NCBI GenBank assembly: GCA_040506275.1
Contig: JBEVXD010000001.1
Location: forward strand, 62,001-126,000
Reading direction: 5' to 3'
DNA length: 64,000 nucleotides
DNA from: Thiodiazotropha sp040506275
GTDB lineage: Bacteria > Pseudomonadota > Gammaproteobacteria > Chromatiales > Chromatiaceae
Shown here: positions 24,337-33,572 of the stretch, piece after piece
Position numbering within the stretch: the stretch's first letter is position 1
Layout of the letters: each line of letters opens with the position of its first letter
Notes under the pieces: model-generated
The model's database searches: none
What the model saw: only the letters and a program-made list of their open reading frames with translations
What the model was told of the DNA's origin: nothing
Made by a program: the position numbers and the translations under genes

Positions 24337-25496
24337 GATTCATCCTTATGTCCTCTTAAAGTGTTCAATAGACGGCTGAATAGTCCTCGCTGCGAGGAGC
24401 GTTCTACAACAGGTGGTGCGATAAAAGTATCAACAGCGCGTCGGGTCTCCCCCGCAAGTTGAACTGCGTTGGCTGCGCTGTAAAAGGCAAAGACATATCG
24501 TTGGGGGATATTCAGACTGACTGCAGTGTCGATTAGTGAACGGGGATGTTTAGTCCAGAGTGCTGTAATCGCTAAAGCATATGGTGTGACAACCAGACGA
24601 CTGAAATTGGGCCAGCGGCGTAAATAGATAGGTTGGGTCAGACTGGTACCCGCGGGCAGACGGCCCCTGGATGCCCATAAGGACAATTGCCAGATGAAGG
24701 CATATAGAGAGTATTCACGTCTACCGGTGGTAGGTTTGGTAATGTCATTAACATGTAGGTCCACTTCAAGGGTCGCATCAGGTATTGTGCAGTAAGGACG
24801 TAACTGACGCTCTCCTGAATCGACCAGTACCCGCTGATGATCAATGATCAGGTCAATTGCCGGCCAGGGTCCCTCTACGGATACATTCTTGTTATAGCGC
24901 TTTGCTTGATTCAAAGCCTGTTGCATATGTCCCTGTAGGTAGTGCTCAGGGTTGTAATAGATCTTCGCCAACTGAGTAGCATCATCCGGGTCTATATCTG
25001 GTGAAGTTCCGATAAAGGTCTTCTCCTGGGCCTTCGTCATTAAAGCAGCAACCTTGTGCGTATCCAGATTGGTTGCTGGCACATTAGTTTTTTGTTGGTC
25101 GGATGGGGATTGCTCAAACCCTGTGGTCAATTGTGGTTCACAAACGTCTGGAATGATTTCCTTATCGAGGGTTTGGGCATGTTGATTAATGGCGCTGATA
25201 AGTCGAGTTACCGGGATTGGCTTCTGCACAAACAGGGTGTGGCTATCAGTCACTTCACGAGGTTTGAGGGAGACCAGTATCAGAGGGCGTTGAGGGTTGC
25301 GCTGACGGAACTCTTGCCACACACGCTCACCACCAAAGACGTCCAGGTCAAGTATGCAGATCTCTGAGGATTCCTCTTCCATTAAGACATAGCGGTTACA
25401 ACATTTGGTATCAAACAACATACGTAATGCATTACGCTGCCTCTGATCCATACCAATTGCAGCCAGTCTTATTGGGGAGTCTTGCCTATTGCCCAT
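24333..25496 (-). CDS. Receiver-like protein paired with a small GTPase, function unknown
   Basis: A 387-residue soluble protein. Residues about 9-100 look like a degenerate response-regulator receiver: strand-helix order, ICILDLDVFGG where the phospho-Asp would be, and FVQKPIPVTRL like the conserved Lys-Pro motif. Residues 170-330 have no family I know; a WP..F.R.VVTPYALAI segment and LSLNIPQRYVFAFYSAANAV follow. It precedes and overlaps the GTPase gene. A role as effector or regulator of the GTPase is an inference from overlap only. Confidence 0.68.
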   Translation of the reverse strand: MGNRQDSPIRLAAIGMDQRQRNALRMLFDTKCCNRYVLMEEESSEICILDLDVFGGERVWQEFRQRNPQRPLILVSLKPREVTDSHTLFVQKPIPVTRLISAINQHAQTLDKEIIPDVCEPQLTTGFEQSPSDQQKTNVPATNLDTHKVAALMTKAQEKTFIGTSPDIDPDDATQLAKIYYNPEHYLQGHMQQALNQAKRYNKNVSVEGPWPAIDLIIDHQRVLVDSGERQLRPYCTIPDATLEVDLHVNDITKPTTGRREYSLYAFIWQLSLWASRGRLPAGTSLTQPIYLRRWPNFSRLVVTPYALAITALWTKHPRSLIDTAVSLNIPQRYVFAFYSAANAVQLAGETRRAVDTFIAPPVVERSSQRGLFSRLLNTLRGHKDES

Positions 25497-26063
25497 GATC
25501 TATCTCCTCCATTTTGAGTCTATCGATGAAACTGCACCATTCTGCTTCTGCAGGGCAGTTTTTATATTGGGTTGGCGCCATAGTCTCTTTACCTGCTTAC
25601 AGCTACAGGTATGGTGTGGTGCTGATTGTTTCGGGTCAGAGCCGATGGATGTTGTAATCCAGTACATCGAAAAAAGAGACGATATCCTAGGCATAAGGGC
25701 ATGTTCATCGAATGATGATTGGGGGCGGGATATCAGTGATAGCATTGTCTGCTCAGCTGGTCCATGCCATTGTCATTCCATGTTGTATTTGATCAGCAGG
25801 TAAGGATGAGGCGATGATGTTTCGCCCGTCAACGTCATACCCGACGCTCCGTTTGAGTGCTCTGTAACATCCCTGGCCTGAAAATTCTGATTGACGTAGT
25901 GGGATTTCACTCTAGCTCTTCATAGCTTAGCGTTAGGATGAGGTAACTCTTTAATTCACTCTCATATGAGCAATCTCTTTCACAGGGCTCTGATCGATCG
26001 TGAATCCACCCTGGATTCAGGTTAAACTCCCCATTTAGTCGGTAGTTTACAGAGCGATTTCTT
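25497..26063. other. Long intergenic stretch upstream of dnaX
   Basis: About 570 bases between divergent genes. Open frames here (for example one of about 104 codons at 25489-25803 that begins within the receiver-like gene) have no ribosome site and no recognisable protein pattern. I see no tRNA or clear repeat. Promoters of both flanking genes should lie here. Confidence 0.5.
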
Positions 26064-27695
26064 ATGTCATACCAGGTTCTTGCCCGCAAATGGAGACCAC
26101 AACTATTCGGCCAGTTGGTCGGGCAGCAACATGTGGTAACCGCGTTGAACAATGCCCTGGAGCATGAGCGGCTACACCACGCATACCTTTTTACCGGTAC
26201 CCGGGGCGTCGGTAAGACCACCTTGGCGAGAATTTTTGCCAAATCTCTGAATTGTGAGAAAGGAATCAGCGCCATTCCCTGTGGCGTTTGTGATGCCTGC
26301 CGTGAGATCGATGAGGGACGGTTTGTTGATCTGCTTGAAGTGGACGCTGCCTCACGCACCAAGGTCGATCAGACCCGTGAACTGTTGGAGAATGTCCCTT
26401 ATGCGCCCGTTCGGGGGCGATATAAAGTTTATCTGATTGATGAAGTTCACATGTTTTCTGCCAGTAGTTTCAATGCGTTATTGAAAACTCTTGAAGAGCC
26501 TCCTCCGCATGTAAAATTCATTCTGGCTACAACCGATCCGCAAAAAGTTCCGGTGACAGTGCTTTCGCGCTGTCTGCAATTCAATCTGAAGCGTCTCAGC
26601 CGGGAACAGATCGAAGGCCAGCTGAGACACATTCTGGGTGAGGAGAAAATACCTTTCGATGATGAGTCCCTGGCGTTGTTGGCAAGAGGGGCTGATGGCA
26701 GTATGCGCGACGGTCTGAGTCTGCTGGATCAAGCTATCGCATTCGGTGGTGGCGTCGTTGAGGCTGAAGCAGTCAAGGCGATGATCGGTGTCATAGGAAC
26801 CGATCGCATCGACAGGCTTGTGGAAGCTCTGCAAGAGGGACAGGGCCAGACACTGCTGGAGCGCGTCGCTGAGATGGCAGAGATGGCGGTCGATTTCAGT
26901 CAGGCCCTACAGGAGTTACTTGCCATGCTGCATCAGATTGCCGTATTGCAGTTGGTATCAGGATATCAGCCCGATGACGGCTACGATGTGGGACGTCTAA
27001 ACCATTTTGCTGATGCGATTTCCGCCGAAGATGTACAACTCTACTATCAGGTTGGCTTAATGGGGCAGAGAGAGTTGAATCTGGCCCCGGATCCCCGCAG
27101 TGGATTTGAAATGGTACTGTTGAGGATGTTAGCGTTTCGACCCGAAACTGATGGTTCTGACATCGAGCGACCTGCCGGTAGAGACTCTGCCCGGCCTGCC
27201 CCGTCCAGACCCCGTTCTGTTGCTCCCACATCACAGGCACCAACCAAGCCCAAGCCGGTACAAAAAGCAGTTGAGCAAGATAAACCTGTTACTCAGTTGT
27301 CAGATCCAACTGATTGGGAGGCATTTTCGACCTCCCTGCAACTTGGTGGGATTACTCGTCAGTTGGCACAAAATTGTGCATTTGGCAGTTGGGATGGTCA
27401 AACTCTCAGTTTAACCCTGGATGCCTCAAGAAAGCAGCTCAGGGTAGGTCAGTCGGAAATGCGCTTTTTGGAGAGTATTCGTAAACGGTTGGGTGAGTCA
27501 GTACAGCTGGCGATTACCGAGGCAGTTCCTGAGAATGAGACCCCGGCCATGCGTCAATCTCGTCAGCAGGAGGAGCAACAGCAGCAGGCAGAGTCGAGCA
27601 TGGCGACCGATCCTATGGTTCAGGAGATGGAAGAGCGTTTTTCCGCAAAATTGATGCAGGACAGTGTGCGACCTGTAGATGATGCTTCTGGATGA
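26064..27695 (+). CDS. dnaX: DNA polymerase III gamma/tau subunit
   Basis: The clamp-loader ATPase, 543 residues. The AAA+ part has Walker A GTRGVGKTT (about 45-53), the zinc-binding cysteines (CEKG...CGVCDAC), Walker B YLIDEVHM, the SSFNALLKTLEEPP block and the SRC arginine-finger motif (LSRCLQF). Domain III follows to about 365; a Pro/Ala/Lys-rich linker (about 375-410) leads to a tau-type C-terminal domain that binds the alpha subunit. It is about 100 residues shorter than E. coli tau, mostly in the linker and C-terminus. I see no perfect A-AAA-AAG slippery site, so a frameshifted gamma form is not evident. The clamp loader works at the replication fork. Confidence 0.96.
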   Translation: MSYQVLARKWRPQLFGQLVGQQHVVTALNNALEHERLHHAYLFTGTRGVGKTTLARIFAKSLNCEKGISAIPCGVCDACREIDEGRFVDLLEVDAASRTKVDQTRELLENVPYAPVRGRYKVYLIDEVHMFSASSFNALLKTLEEPPPHVKFILATTDPQKVPVTVLSRCLQFNLKRLSREQIEGQLRHILGEEKIPFDDESLALLARGADGSMRDGLSLLDQAIAFGGGVVEAEAVKAMIGVIGTDRIDRLVEALQEGQGQTLLERVAEMAEMAVDFSQALQELLAMLHQIAVLQLVSGYQPDDGYDVGRLNHFADAISAEDVQLYYQVGLMGQRELNLAPDPRSGFEMVLLRMLAFRPETDGSDIERPAGRDSARPAPSRPRSVAPTSQAPTKPKPVQKAVEQDKPVTQLSDPTDWEAFSTSLQLGGITRQLAQNCAFGSWDGQTLSLTLDASRKQLRVGQSEMRFLESIRKRLGESVQLAITEAVPENETPAMRQSRQQEEQQQQAESSMATDPMVQEMEERFSAKLMQDSVRPVDDASG

Positions 27696-27764
27696 GTTAG
27701 CTGATTCTGGTTGAGATGAGTATTATGTAACTTGTTGTATTATCGGTGGATAATATGCGAGTTA

Positions 27765-27929
27765 AACCTGAATCCGTGGGTTGATGGCGAGTGCAGAGTG
27801 TAAGATATTGGTTTCCCAGTGGAATCAAAAAATCTTAGCTTCACCCATAGGTTAAGCGGGCATTTTTTTGAACCGCTGGGGAAGTAATAGGTTGCGCTAT
27901 GCGCCGCCAGCAACCCACGGATTCAGGTT
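27765..27929. repeat. 165-bp element with 19-25 bp terminal inverted repeats
   Basis: AACCTGAATCCGTGGGTTG (27765-27783) is repeated exactly inverted at 27911-27929, and the match continues inward for about six more bases with one mismatch (ATGGCG against CTGGCG). The interior is non-coding. It lies between dnaX and ybaB, genes usually close together. MITE- or REPIN-like; a role in dnaX termination is also possible. Confidence 0.8.
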
Positions 27930-28013
27930 CAAGTGAATTATTAAGATTGTTTTACGTGCTCGTGAGATGCAATTGCATCAACGACTGACTAATTTGAATA
28001 AGAGGTGTTCAGC

Positions 28014-28337
28014 ATGAAAGGCGGTATTGGAAATTTGATGAAGCAGGCGCAAAAGATGCAGGCTGAAATGCAGGAGACGCAGGAGCGACTGGCTCAGGAA
28101 GAGGTAACCGGTGAATCTGGTGGCGGCATGGTCAAGGTGATTATGAATGGAAAACACGAGGTGCGTCGCATAGAGATCGACGATAGCCTGATGGGTGATG
28201 ATAAGGAGATGCTTGAAGATCTGGTTGCCGCAGCCGTCAATGATGCTGCCCAACGGGTCAGTCATAAGATGCAGGAGAGTATGTCCGGATTGACTGCCGG
28301 TCTCGGATTGCCCCCTGGCATGAAACTCCCTTTCTGA
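28014..28337 (+). CDS. ybaB: Nucleoid-associated protein YbaB/EbfC
   Basis: A 107-residue YbaB/EbfC-family DNA-binding dimer. The N-terminus MKGGIGNLMKQAQKMQAEMQ, the central GGGMVKVIMNGKHEVRRIEID and the C-terminal MSGLTAGLGLPPGMKLPF are typical. I use ATG 28014 after an AGAGG site; a GTG at 28005 is also open. It sits between dnaX and recR as in E. coli; the recombination protein RecR follows 63 bases later. Confidence 0.95.
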   Translation: MKGGIGNLMKQAQKMQAEMQETQERLAQEEVTGESGGGMVKVIMNGKHEVRRIEIDDSLMGDDKEMLEDLVAAAVNDAAQRVSHKMQESMSGLTAGLGLPPGMKLPF

Positions 28338-28400
28338 TTTTTATGATGCAAGACAGTTGTTGTTTGGTTGTCCCCGTGGTTTTGGCGTACAGGCCTTTTG

Positions 28401-28997
28401 ATGCCTAGTCCTTCGTTGCTGGATCAGTTGATGCTAGCCCTTCGCTGCCTACCTGGAGTAGGGGCAAAAAGTGCCCAGCGGATGGCCTATCATCTACTTG
28501 AGCGCGACAGGGAAGGGGGGCGAGCTCTTTCGCGGCTGTTGGCGGATGCTATGGAGCAGATTGGCCACTGCAGTCAATGTAGAACGTTGAGTGAAGATGA
28601 GTATTGTCAGCTCTGTTCCAATCCTCGGCGTGATCAGAGTCTGCTGTGCATTGTAGAGAGCCCGGCTGATCAGATGATCATAGAACAGGCGGCTGACTAT
28701 CAGGGAGGCTATTTTGTATTAGGTGGCCACCTCTCTCCTTTGGATGGTATCGGCCCAAAGGAGATTGGACTCGATCTTTTACAGCAGCGATTTGCCTCCG
28801 CTGCTGTCAAAGAGATTATTCTCGCGACCAACCCTACGGTTGAAGGGGAGGCAACAGCCCAATATATCCATGACATGGCTCAGCAGTATGACATCAAGAC
28901 GACCCGTATTGCCCAGGGGGTGCCTATGGGTGGAGAATTGGAATATGTAGATGGCGCGACGCTGGCCCATGCCTTTCGCGGACGATCTGAATTTTGA
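28401..28997 (+). CDS. recR: Recombination protein RecR
   Basis: A 198-residue RecR that acts with RecF and RecO to load RecA at gaps. The order is a helix-hairpin-helix region (LRCLPGVGAKSAQRMAYHLL), a four-cysteine zinc motif (CSQCRTLSEDEYCQLC), a Toprim domain (LCIVESPAD, GGHLSPLDGIGP) and a C-terminal Walker-B-like stretch with RIAQGVPMGGELEYVDGATL. I choose ATG 28401 (MPSPSLLDQL) because the conserved protein starts there; a longer frame starts at 28368 but adds unrelated residues. Confidence 0.96.
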   Translation: MPSPSLLDQLMLALRCLPGVGAKSAQRMAYHLLERDREGGRALSRLLADAMEQIGHCSQCRTLSEDEYCQLCSNPRRDQSLLCIVESPADQMIIEQAADYQGGYFVLGGHLSPLDGIGPKEIGLDLLQQRFASAAVKEIILATNPTVEGEATAQYIHDMAQQYDIKTTRIAQGVPMGGELEYVDGATLAHAFRGRSEF

Positions 28998-29006
28998 GGA
29001 GACATT

Positions 29007-29351
29007 ATGAGCGACTGCCTGTTCTGTAAGTTTGTCAGCGGTGAAATCAAACCCCAGACTGTCTATGAAGATGATGATGTGCTGGCATTTCGGGATATCA
29101 ATCCACAAGCCCCCTGTCATGTTCTGATCGTGCCTAAAAGACACATTTCAACCCTGAATGATCTGATCCCTGAAGATGCTGAACTGATGGGCAAGCTCTA
29201 TTTGGCGGCTGCTAAAGTTGCCAAGCAGGAAGGCTTGGACGGGCCGGGTTATCGCACAGTCGTAAACTGCAATGAACAAGCGGGACAAACCGTGTTCCAT
29301 ATTCATCTACATCTGCTGGGTGGCCGGCAAATGAAATGGCCTCCAGGGTAA
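29007..29351 (+). CDS. hinT: HIT-family purine nucleotide hydrolase (HinT type)
   Basis: A 114-residue HIT-domain protein hydrolysing AMP-amidates such as AMP-lysine. The N-terminus DCLFCKFVSGEI and the catalytic histidine triad HIHLHLLGG near residue 97 are clear, as is VPKRHISTLNDL. It begins nine bases after recR and is probably co-transcribed. Full length. Confidence 0.95.
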   Translation: MSDCLFCKFVSGEIKPQTVYEDDDVLAFRDINPQAPCHVLIVPKRHISTLNDLIPEDAELMGKLYLAAAKVAKQEGLDGPGYRTVVNCNEQAGQTVFHIHLHLLGGRQMKWPPG

Positions 29352-29400
29352 TCCTTAGGGTTCGGCATTTTTATTGACTGCCGGATCTCACCTCAAATAA

Positions 29401-32148
29401 TTGCAACGAGTCCAAATCGTGAACAATTCTGTTGTCTCAAAATATCGACTGTCGGTCGACGGCATGTCCTGTATGCACTGCGTTGCCTCTGTTGAAAAGG
29501 CAGTCTCTAAACTGCCGGGGGTAAGTCAGGTTGAAGTAGACCTTGAATCAGGTATTGTCACAGTGACAGGGGGCTCTCCCACAGAATCGATTTCAGCCAT
29601 TACCGAAGCGGGATATGAGGCAAGTCCACTACCCGATGACGAGCTGCCTATTCTGCAACCCAATCCAACCGATCGCGAAGTTGAAACTCCAGGTAATGGC
29701 CGGTTTCTCGATGAGGGCTATCAACTGGTTGTGGAGGATATGAGCTGCGCCAGTTGCGTGGCAGCTGTAGAGCGAGCTATCTGTTCAGTGCCTGGCGTGG
29801 AGACAGCAGCCGTCAATCTGGTGGAAAAACGGGCTCAAGTGGTGGGTGGGGCACCTCAAGCGGTGGCTCAGGCAGTCGTTGATCAGGGATACGGCGCCCA
29901 TTTAGTTGAGACTCATTCGGATAACGCTGAACTCCAGCTTGAATTCGATCAACAGGATCTAACCCAGCTTGATCAACAGAATGCGCTGCAGACCCTGTTT
30001 TCTAATAGGGACATCCAGGCAGAGTATTATTTCGATGCCCCTCTTTGGCGACTCAATACCTCGTTGCATCCAGCTGACCTGCTGATCGAATTGCAGCAGT
30101 CAGGCTATCAAGTCAGGTTTGTAGAACCATTTGATGATCCTTATGCTCAGGAGGCGCTGGCTGCGGCAAATGAGGTCAGACGTTCCTGGCAGAGGGCCTT
30201 GTTAGCCGGGGTTGTGGGTATGGGGCTGATGGTAATGGAGATGACTGGCCAAACACCAGGGTTACAGGAAGCTGGCGGTCAAAGCTATTGGTTGGCGGTG
30301 GCCATCATCTGTCTGTTGGTGATGCGTTTCAGTGGTGGCCACTACTATCTTGGAGCCTTGAAACAGCTCAAACACTACTCTGCCAATATGGATAGTCTGA
30401 TTGCCCTGGGTACAGGTACCGCATGGCTCTCTTCTCTGGTCATTGTGATGCAGCCTGAGGGACGGGTTATCCAGGGTGAAAAACTCTATTTTGATGCCTC
30501 GGTGTTGATTCTGGCTTTTCTCCAATTCGGTCATATGCTTGAGACCCGCGCTAAACGTACCACTAGTGAAGCGGTTGGCAGCCTGGTGGGTTTGGCCCCG
30601 AAGTTGGCACAGGTAGTCCGGGGTAAGGAATCGGCTTCCATTCCGGTCTCCATGCTGTCGATTGGTGATCTCATACAGGTGCGACCAGGCGAAAAGATCC
30701 CTATTGATGGTGAGGTGGTAGAAGGGACTTCAAGTGTTGATGAGGCGATGCTTACCGGTGAGTCCCTACCTCAGCATAAACAACCAGGAGACCAGGTGAC
30801 CGGTGGTAGTGTCAATCGTTCCGGCCATCTGCGCTATAACGTAACCCGTCTAGGTGATGAGACGACCCTGGCTCACATTATTGCCATGGTGCGGCAGGCA
30901 CAAATGAGCAAGCCTGAGATAGGCCGTCTGGTGGATCGAATTTCTGCTCTATTTGTTCCGGCTGTTGTACTTATCGCCCTGGCTACTTTTTTCATATGGC
31001 TCTTTCTGGGGCCAAATCCATCCTTGCCCTTTGCATTAACTGCTGGAATAGCGGTGTTAGTGATTGCCTGTCCCTGCGCCTTGGGTCTTGCTACGCCTAT
31101 TGCCATCATGGTGGGTACCAGTCGGGCAGCTCAATTGAATGTGCTGATCAGAAACAGCGATGGATTACAGTCAGCAAGCAGGTTGACTCATCTTGTTGTG
31201 GACAAAACCGGTACCCTGACCCAGGGTTCTCCAAAGGTCACCAATGTCTATGCTGATGGTTTGACGGAGCGCCAATTACTTGGGTTCGCTGCGAGTGTGG
31301 AGGCGGTCTCCTCTCATCCGTTAGCGGAGGCGATTGTTCAACATGCCAAAGCTGAAACTATCGATATCTCATCCGTCGAAGATTTTCAGAATCTTGAAGG
31401 CCTGGGTGTTGAAGGAAGGGTTGCGGGTGAATTAGTCCAGTTGGGTGGTGGACAATACCTTCAATCATTAGGAATCACACCCCCGGAATCACTACAACAA
31501 TCGGCAGAAGAGCAGGCAATGAAAGCGGGAAGCCTTGTCTGGGTAGTGGTTGAGGGACACTTAAGAGGACTGGTTGTGCTCAGGGATCCCCTGCGGGATG
31601 ATACACCTGAGGCGATAAAAGCGCTTCATAATCATGGGGTTGAAATTATCCTCTGCACTGGGGATAACGCACGCACTGCTCAGGTTGTAGCTGATCGACT
31701 GGGAATAGAAAGGGTATATAGCGAGCTGCTGCCCAAGCAGAAGCTGGATGTTGTCAGATCCCTGCAACAGCAAGGAAATCACGTTGGGATGGTTGGAGAC
31801 GGTGTGAATGATGCGCCGGCATTGGCTCAGGCAGATACCGGATTTGCGATTGGCAGCGGAACGGATGTGGCAATCGAACATGCCGATATTACCCTGGTGG
31901 GGGACTCTCTATTCAACGTCTCTACTGCAATTTCCATTTCCAGGGCAACAATAAGGAATATCAAGCAGAATCTTTTTGGCGCTTTTGTCTATAATACTAT
32001 TGGTATCCCTCTGGCTGCCGGGTTGCTCTATCCTGTAACGGGATGGCTGCTCCCCCCCATGTTTGCCAGTGCCGCTATGGCTATGTCGTCCGTGACTGTG
32101 GTCGTCAATGCCAATCGGCTGAGATTTTTTAACCCGAGAGCCAATTAG
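29401..32148 (+). CDS. copA: Copper-exporting P1B-type ATPase
   Basis: A 915-residue heavy-metal ATPase. Two N-terminal metal-binding domains carry GMSCMHC (Cys24, Cys27) and DMSCASC (about 115-118). A third, cysteine-less region of similar size follows (about 180-245). Eight membrane helices include the Cu+ site CPC (557-559); phosphorylation is at Asp601 in DKTGTLT, with SSHPLA, GDGVNDAPA and a C-terminal membrane pair containing MAMSSVTVVVNANRLR. CPC and two CxxC domains point to Cu+. The start is uncertain (TTG 29401 or GTG 29419; no ATG before the first motif). A copper chaperone follows at once. Confidence 0.94.
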   Translation: MQRVQIVNNSVVSKYRLSVDGMSCMHCVASVEKAVSKLPGVSQVEVDLESGIVTVTGGSPTESISAITEAGYEASPLPDDELPILQPNPTDREVETPGNGRFLDEGYQLVVEDMSCASCVAAVERAICSVPGVETAAVNLVEKRAQVVGGAPQAVAQAVVDQGYGAHLVETHSDNAELQLEFDQQDLTQLDQQNALQTLFSNRDIQAEYYFDAPLWRLNTSLHPADLLIELQQSGYQVRFVEPFDDPYAQEALAAANEVRRSWQRALLAGVVGMGLMVMEMTGQTPGLQEAGGQSYWLAVAIICLLVMRFSGGHYYLGALKQLKHYSANMDSLIALGTGTAWLSSLVIVMQPEGRVIQGEKLYFDASVLILAFLQFGHMLETRAKRTTSEAVGSLVGLAPKLAQVVRGKESASIPVSMLSIGDLIQVRPGEKIPIDGEVVEGTSSVDEAMLTGESLPQHKQPGDQVTGGSVNRSGHLRYNVTRLGDETTLAHIIAMVRQAQMSKPEIGRLVDRISALFVPAVVLIALATFFIWLFLGPNPSLPFALTAGIAVLVIACPCALGLATPIAIMVGTSRAAQLNVLIRNSDGLQSASRLTHLVVDKTGTLTQGSPKVTNVYADGLTERQLLGFAASVEAVSSHPLAEAIVQHAKAETIDISSVEDFQNLEGLGVEGRVAGELVQLGGGQYLQSLGITPPESLQQSAEEQAMKAGSLVWVVVEGHLRGLVVLRDPLRDDTPEAIKALHNHGVEIILCTGDNARTAQVVADRLGIERVYSELLPKQKLDVVRSLQQQGNHVGMVGDGVNDAPALAQADTGFAIGSGTDVAIEHADITLVGDSLFNVSTAISISRATIRNIKQNLFGAFVYNTIGIPLAAGLLYPVTGWLLPPMFASAAMAMSSVTVVVNANRLRFFNPRAN

Positions 32149-32172
32149 AGTTTTAGCTTTAGTCAGGAGATT

Positions 32173-32379
32173 ATGTTGACCACCACACTGAAGGTTTCTG
32201 GTATGACCTGTCCCCATTGTGTGAACAATGTCAGTAAAGCTTTGCATGCTGTAGCTGGTGTTGAAGAGGCCCAGGTGATGCTGGAAGAGGGGACGGCAGT
32301 GGTGACTGGTGCAGCGGATCAGGCAGTACTGATTCAAGCTGTCGTTGATGCAGGTTATTCTGTGGAGGCTGCTTCCTGA
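32173..32379 (+). CDS. copZ: Copper chaperone, single heavy-metal-binding domain
   Basis: A 68-residue HMA-domain protein with VSGMTCPHCVNNVSKAL; the two cysteines bind Cu+ for transfer to CopA or for buffering. It lies 24 bases after copA with a good GGAG site eight bases before the ATG, so it belongs to the same transcript. Full-length single-domain Atx1/CopZ type. Confidence 0.92.
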   Translation: MLTTTLKVSGMTCPHCVNNVSKALHAVAGVEEAQVMLEEGTAVVTGAADQAVLIQAVVDAGYSVEAAS

Positions 32380-32398
32380 GGCTGTTGAAACCATTCTG

Positions 32399-32713
32399 AT
32401 GCAAGTTTCTCATTCACTAATACCCATTCCCAGCCTTGCTGCTTCGTTAGAGCAGCAGAGGAGTGCGGCTTCACAGTTCGTTCAGCCTTTACCTTTGGCT
32501 TCGCAGGTTAGTGGTACTGAGTCTACGCTGCGCAGTGTGGAAAATGTTAAACAGGCTGAGAAGTATCTGCATAGACATCAGTCCGAGCGGCAATTGACTC
32601 AAGTCAGGGATGATCCTCGCAGTCAGCAAGCTGTTACGAGCTATCAATCGGTGCAAGCAGCTCATGAAAGGGATTATGTGAGTGAAGTATTGGGTATCGA
32701 TGTCTACGCCTAG
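32399..32713 (+). CDS. Small conserved-looking protein of unknown function
   Basis: A 104-residue protein with no signal peptide. The N-terminal half is low in structure (Ser/Gln/Pro rich); the C-terminal half is charged and ends with QQAVTSYQSVQAAHERDYVSEVLGIDVYA. A C-terminus of the form AYQS...ER....LGVDxYA recurs in short unknown gammaproteobacterial proteins as I recall, which supports it as real. I choose ATG 32399; an earlier in-frame ATG overlaps copZ. It is 19 bases after copZ and may share its transcript. No function proposed. Confidence 0.6.
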   Translation: MQVSHSLIPIPSLAASLEQQRSAASQFVQPLPLASQVSGTESTLRSVENVKQAEKYLHRHQSERQLTQVRDDPRSQQAVTSYQSVQAAHERDYVSEVLGIDVYA

Positions 32714-32747
32714 TAGGCTACGAAGAAACACTCAGTAGACGATCGAA

Positions 32748-32767
32748 GAGTGACCTCCCTGTCACTC
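32748..32767. terminator. Bidirectional hairpin between convergent genes
   Basis: GAGTGAC (32748-32754) and GTCACTC (32761-32767) form a perfect 7-bp stem with a 6-base loop, followed on the plus strand by ATTTCATT. It lies between the stops of the small protein and the minus-strand gene ending at 32787. Confidence 0.6.
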
Positions 32768-32786
32768 ATTTCATTCAAAAAGTTTT

Positions 32787-33572
32787 TCAGGTCGAGGCGG
32801 GTTGCATTGCCTCACGGATATTGCTGTGTGCTAAGATTTTGTCATCATTGCGTAGGATCAGTTCGATGATATGTTCCCCTTGCATCACACGGGGGCTGAT
32901 GCCTGTCTCCTTCATGGTTTCATAGCTCTCGAAAAAACGCTTCCAGGTGATTTTACGAACTTGGAATTTCGAGCGTATTTCAGGGCTATTGGTCTCTAGA
33001 AAAAGACGGTCAACCTGTTTCCATTCCTGGTAGAGTTCAGGATACGTCATGCCAAGTTGATCTAAACGGGATTGGCATTCCATATGGTTTAGACCGTTGA
33101 CTAATTTACCTTCCATGAACAGAAGACCTTGACGTACTGTTGTGGTGGGCGGACGATTATTCCACTCTTCCACTTTCTGAGGGTCACTGAATATTTCACG
33201 GATTACATAGTGGGCCATGGTCTGATTCATTTTGAAAGTATAAGGGATATTAAAGTGCTTCAGGATATCCACTTGTCGGCCATCCGGTGGAGAGAACAAA
33301 CCCAGGATATTCATCGCTTGACCTTTAGTGAGAGGTTGATTCAAGCGAACATCTTTTTCAGCCAGTTCGTTTAGGATTGCTTCAGTTGCAGGTTCATTTT
33401 GCCATGCTTCATCTGATTCGCCTGGCAAGCTTAATGCTGTATCAATCTGTTCCTGTAATTCATCAAATTTAATGTTTCTATTAGATTTGTTAGTGCCATT
33501 GAATTGCACTTTTTTGAATATAAACAATAGACCGCAGAACAACAATGCGGTAATAAAGCTAGCTATTTCCAT
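32787..33572 (-). CDS. Membrane-anchored hypothetical protein
   Basis: A 261-residue protein I do not recognise. I start at the ATG complementing 33570-33572 (MEIASFITALLFC), preceded on its strand by AAAGGGAG about eight bases away; a longer reading is open to 33653 but has no site. One N-terminal membrane helix (about 4-20) is followed by a soluble, helical cytoplasmic or periplasmic part with KKVQFNG right after the helix. No cysteine motif or known domain is evident. Its own unit, convergent with the preceding gene. Confidence 0.65.
   Translation of the reverse strand: MEIASFITALLFCGLLFIFKKVQFNGTNKSNRNIKFDELQEQIDTALSLPGESDEAWQNEPATEAILNELAEKDVRLNQPLTKGQAMNILGLFSPPDGRQVDILKHFNIPYTFKMNQTMAHYVIREIFSDPQKVEEWNNRPPTTTVRQGLLFMEGKLVNGLNHMECQSRLDQLGMTYPELYQEWKQVDRLFLETNSPEIRSKFQVRKITWKRFFESYETMKETGISPRVMQGEHIIELILRNDDKILAHSNIREAMQPAST

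Noticed and set aside
25489..25803. 104-codon plus-strand open frame upstream of dnaX
   Set aside because: It begins inside the opposing gene, lacks a ribosome site, and its His/Cys/Trp-rich composition looks random.
27240..27300. dnaX programmed frameshift site (CAAAAAGC)
   Set aside because: Only five A before G; the slippery A-AAA-AAG is not complete and no following hairpin was evident.
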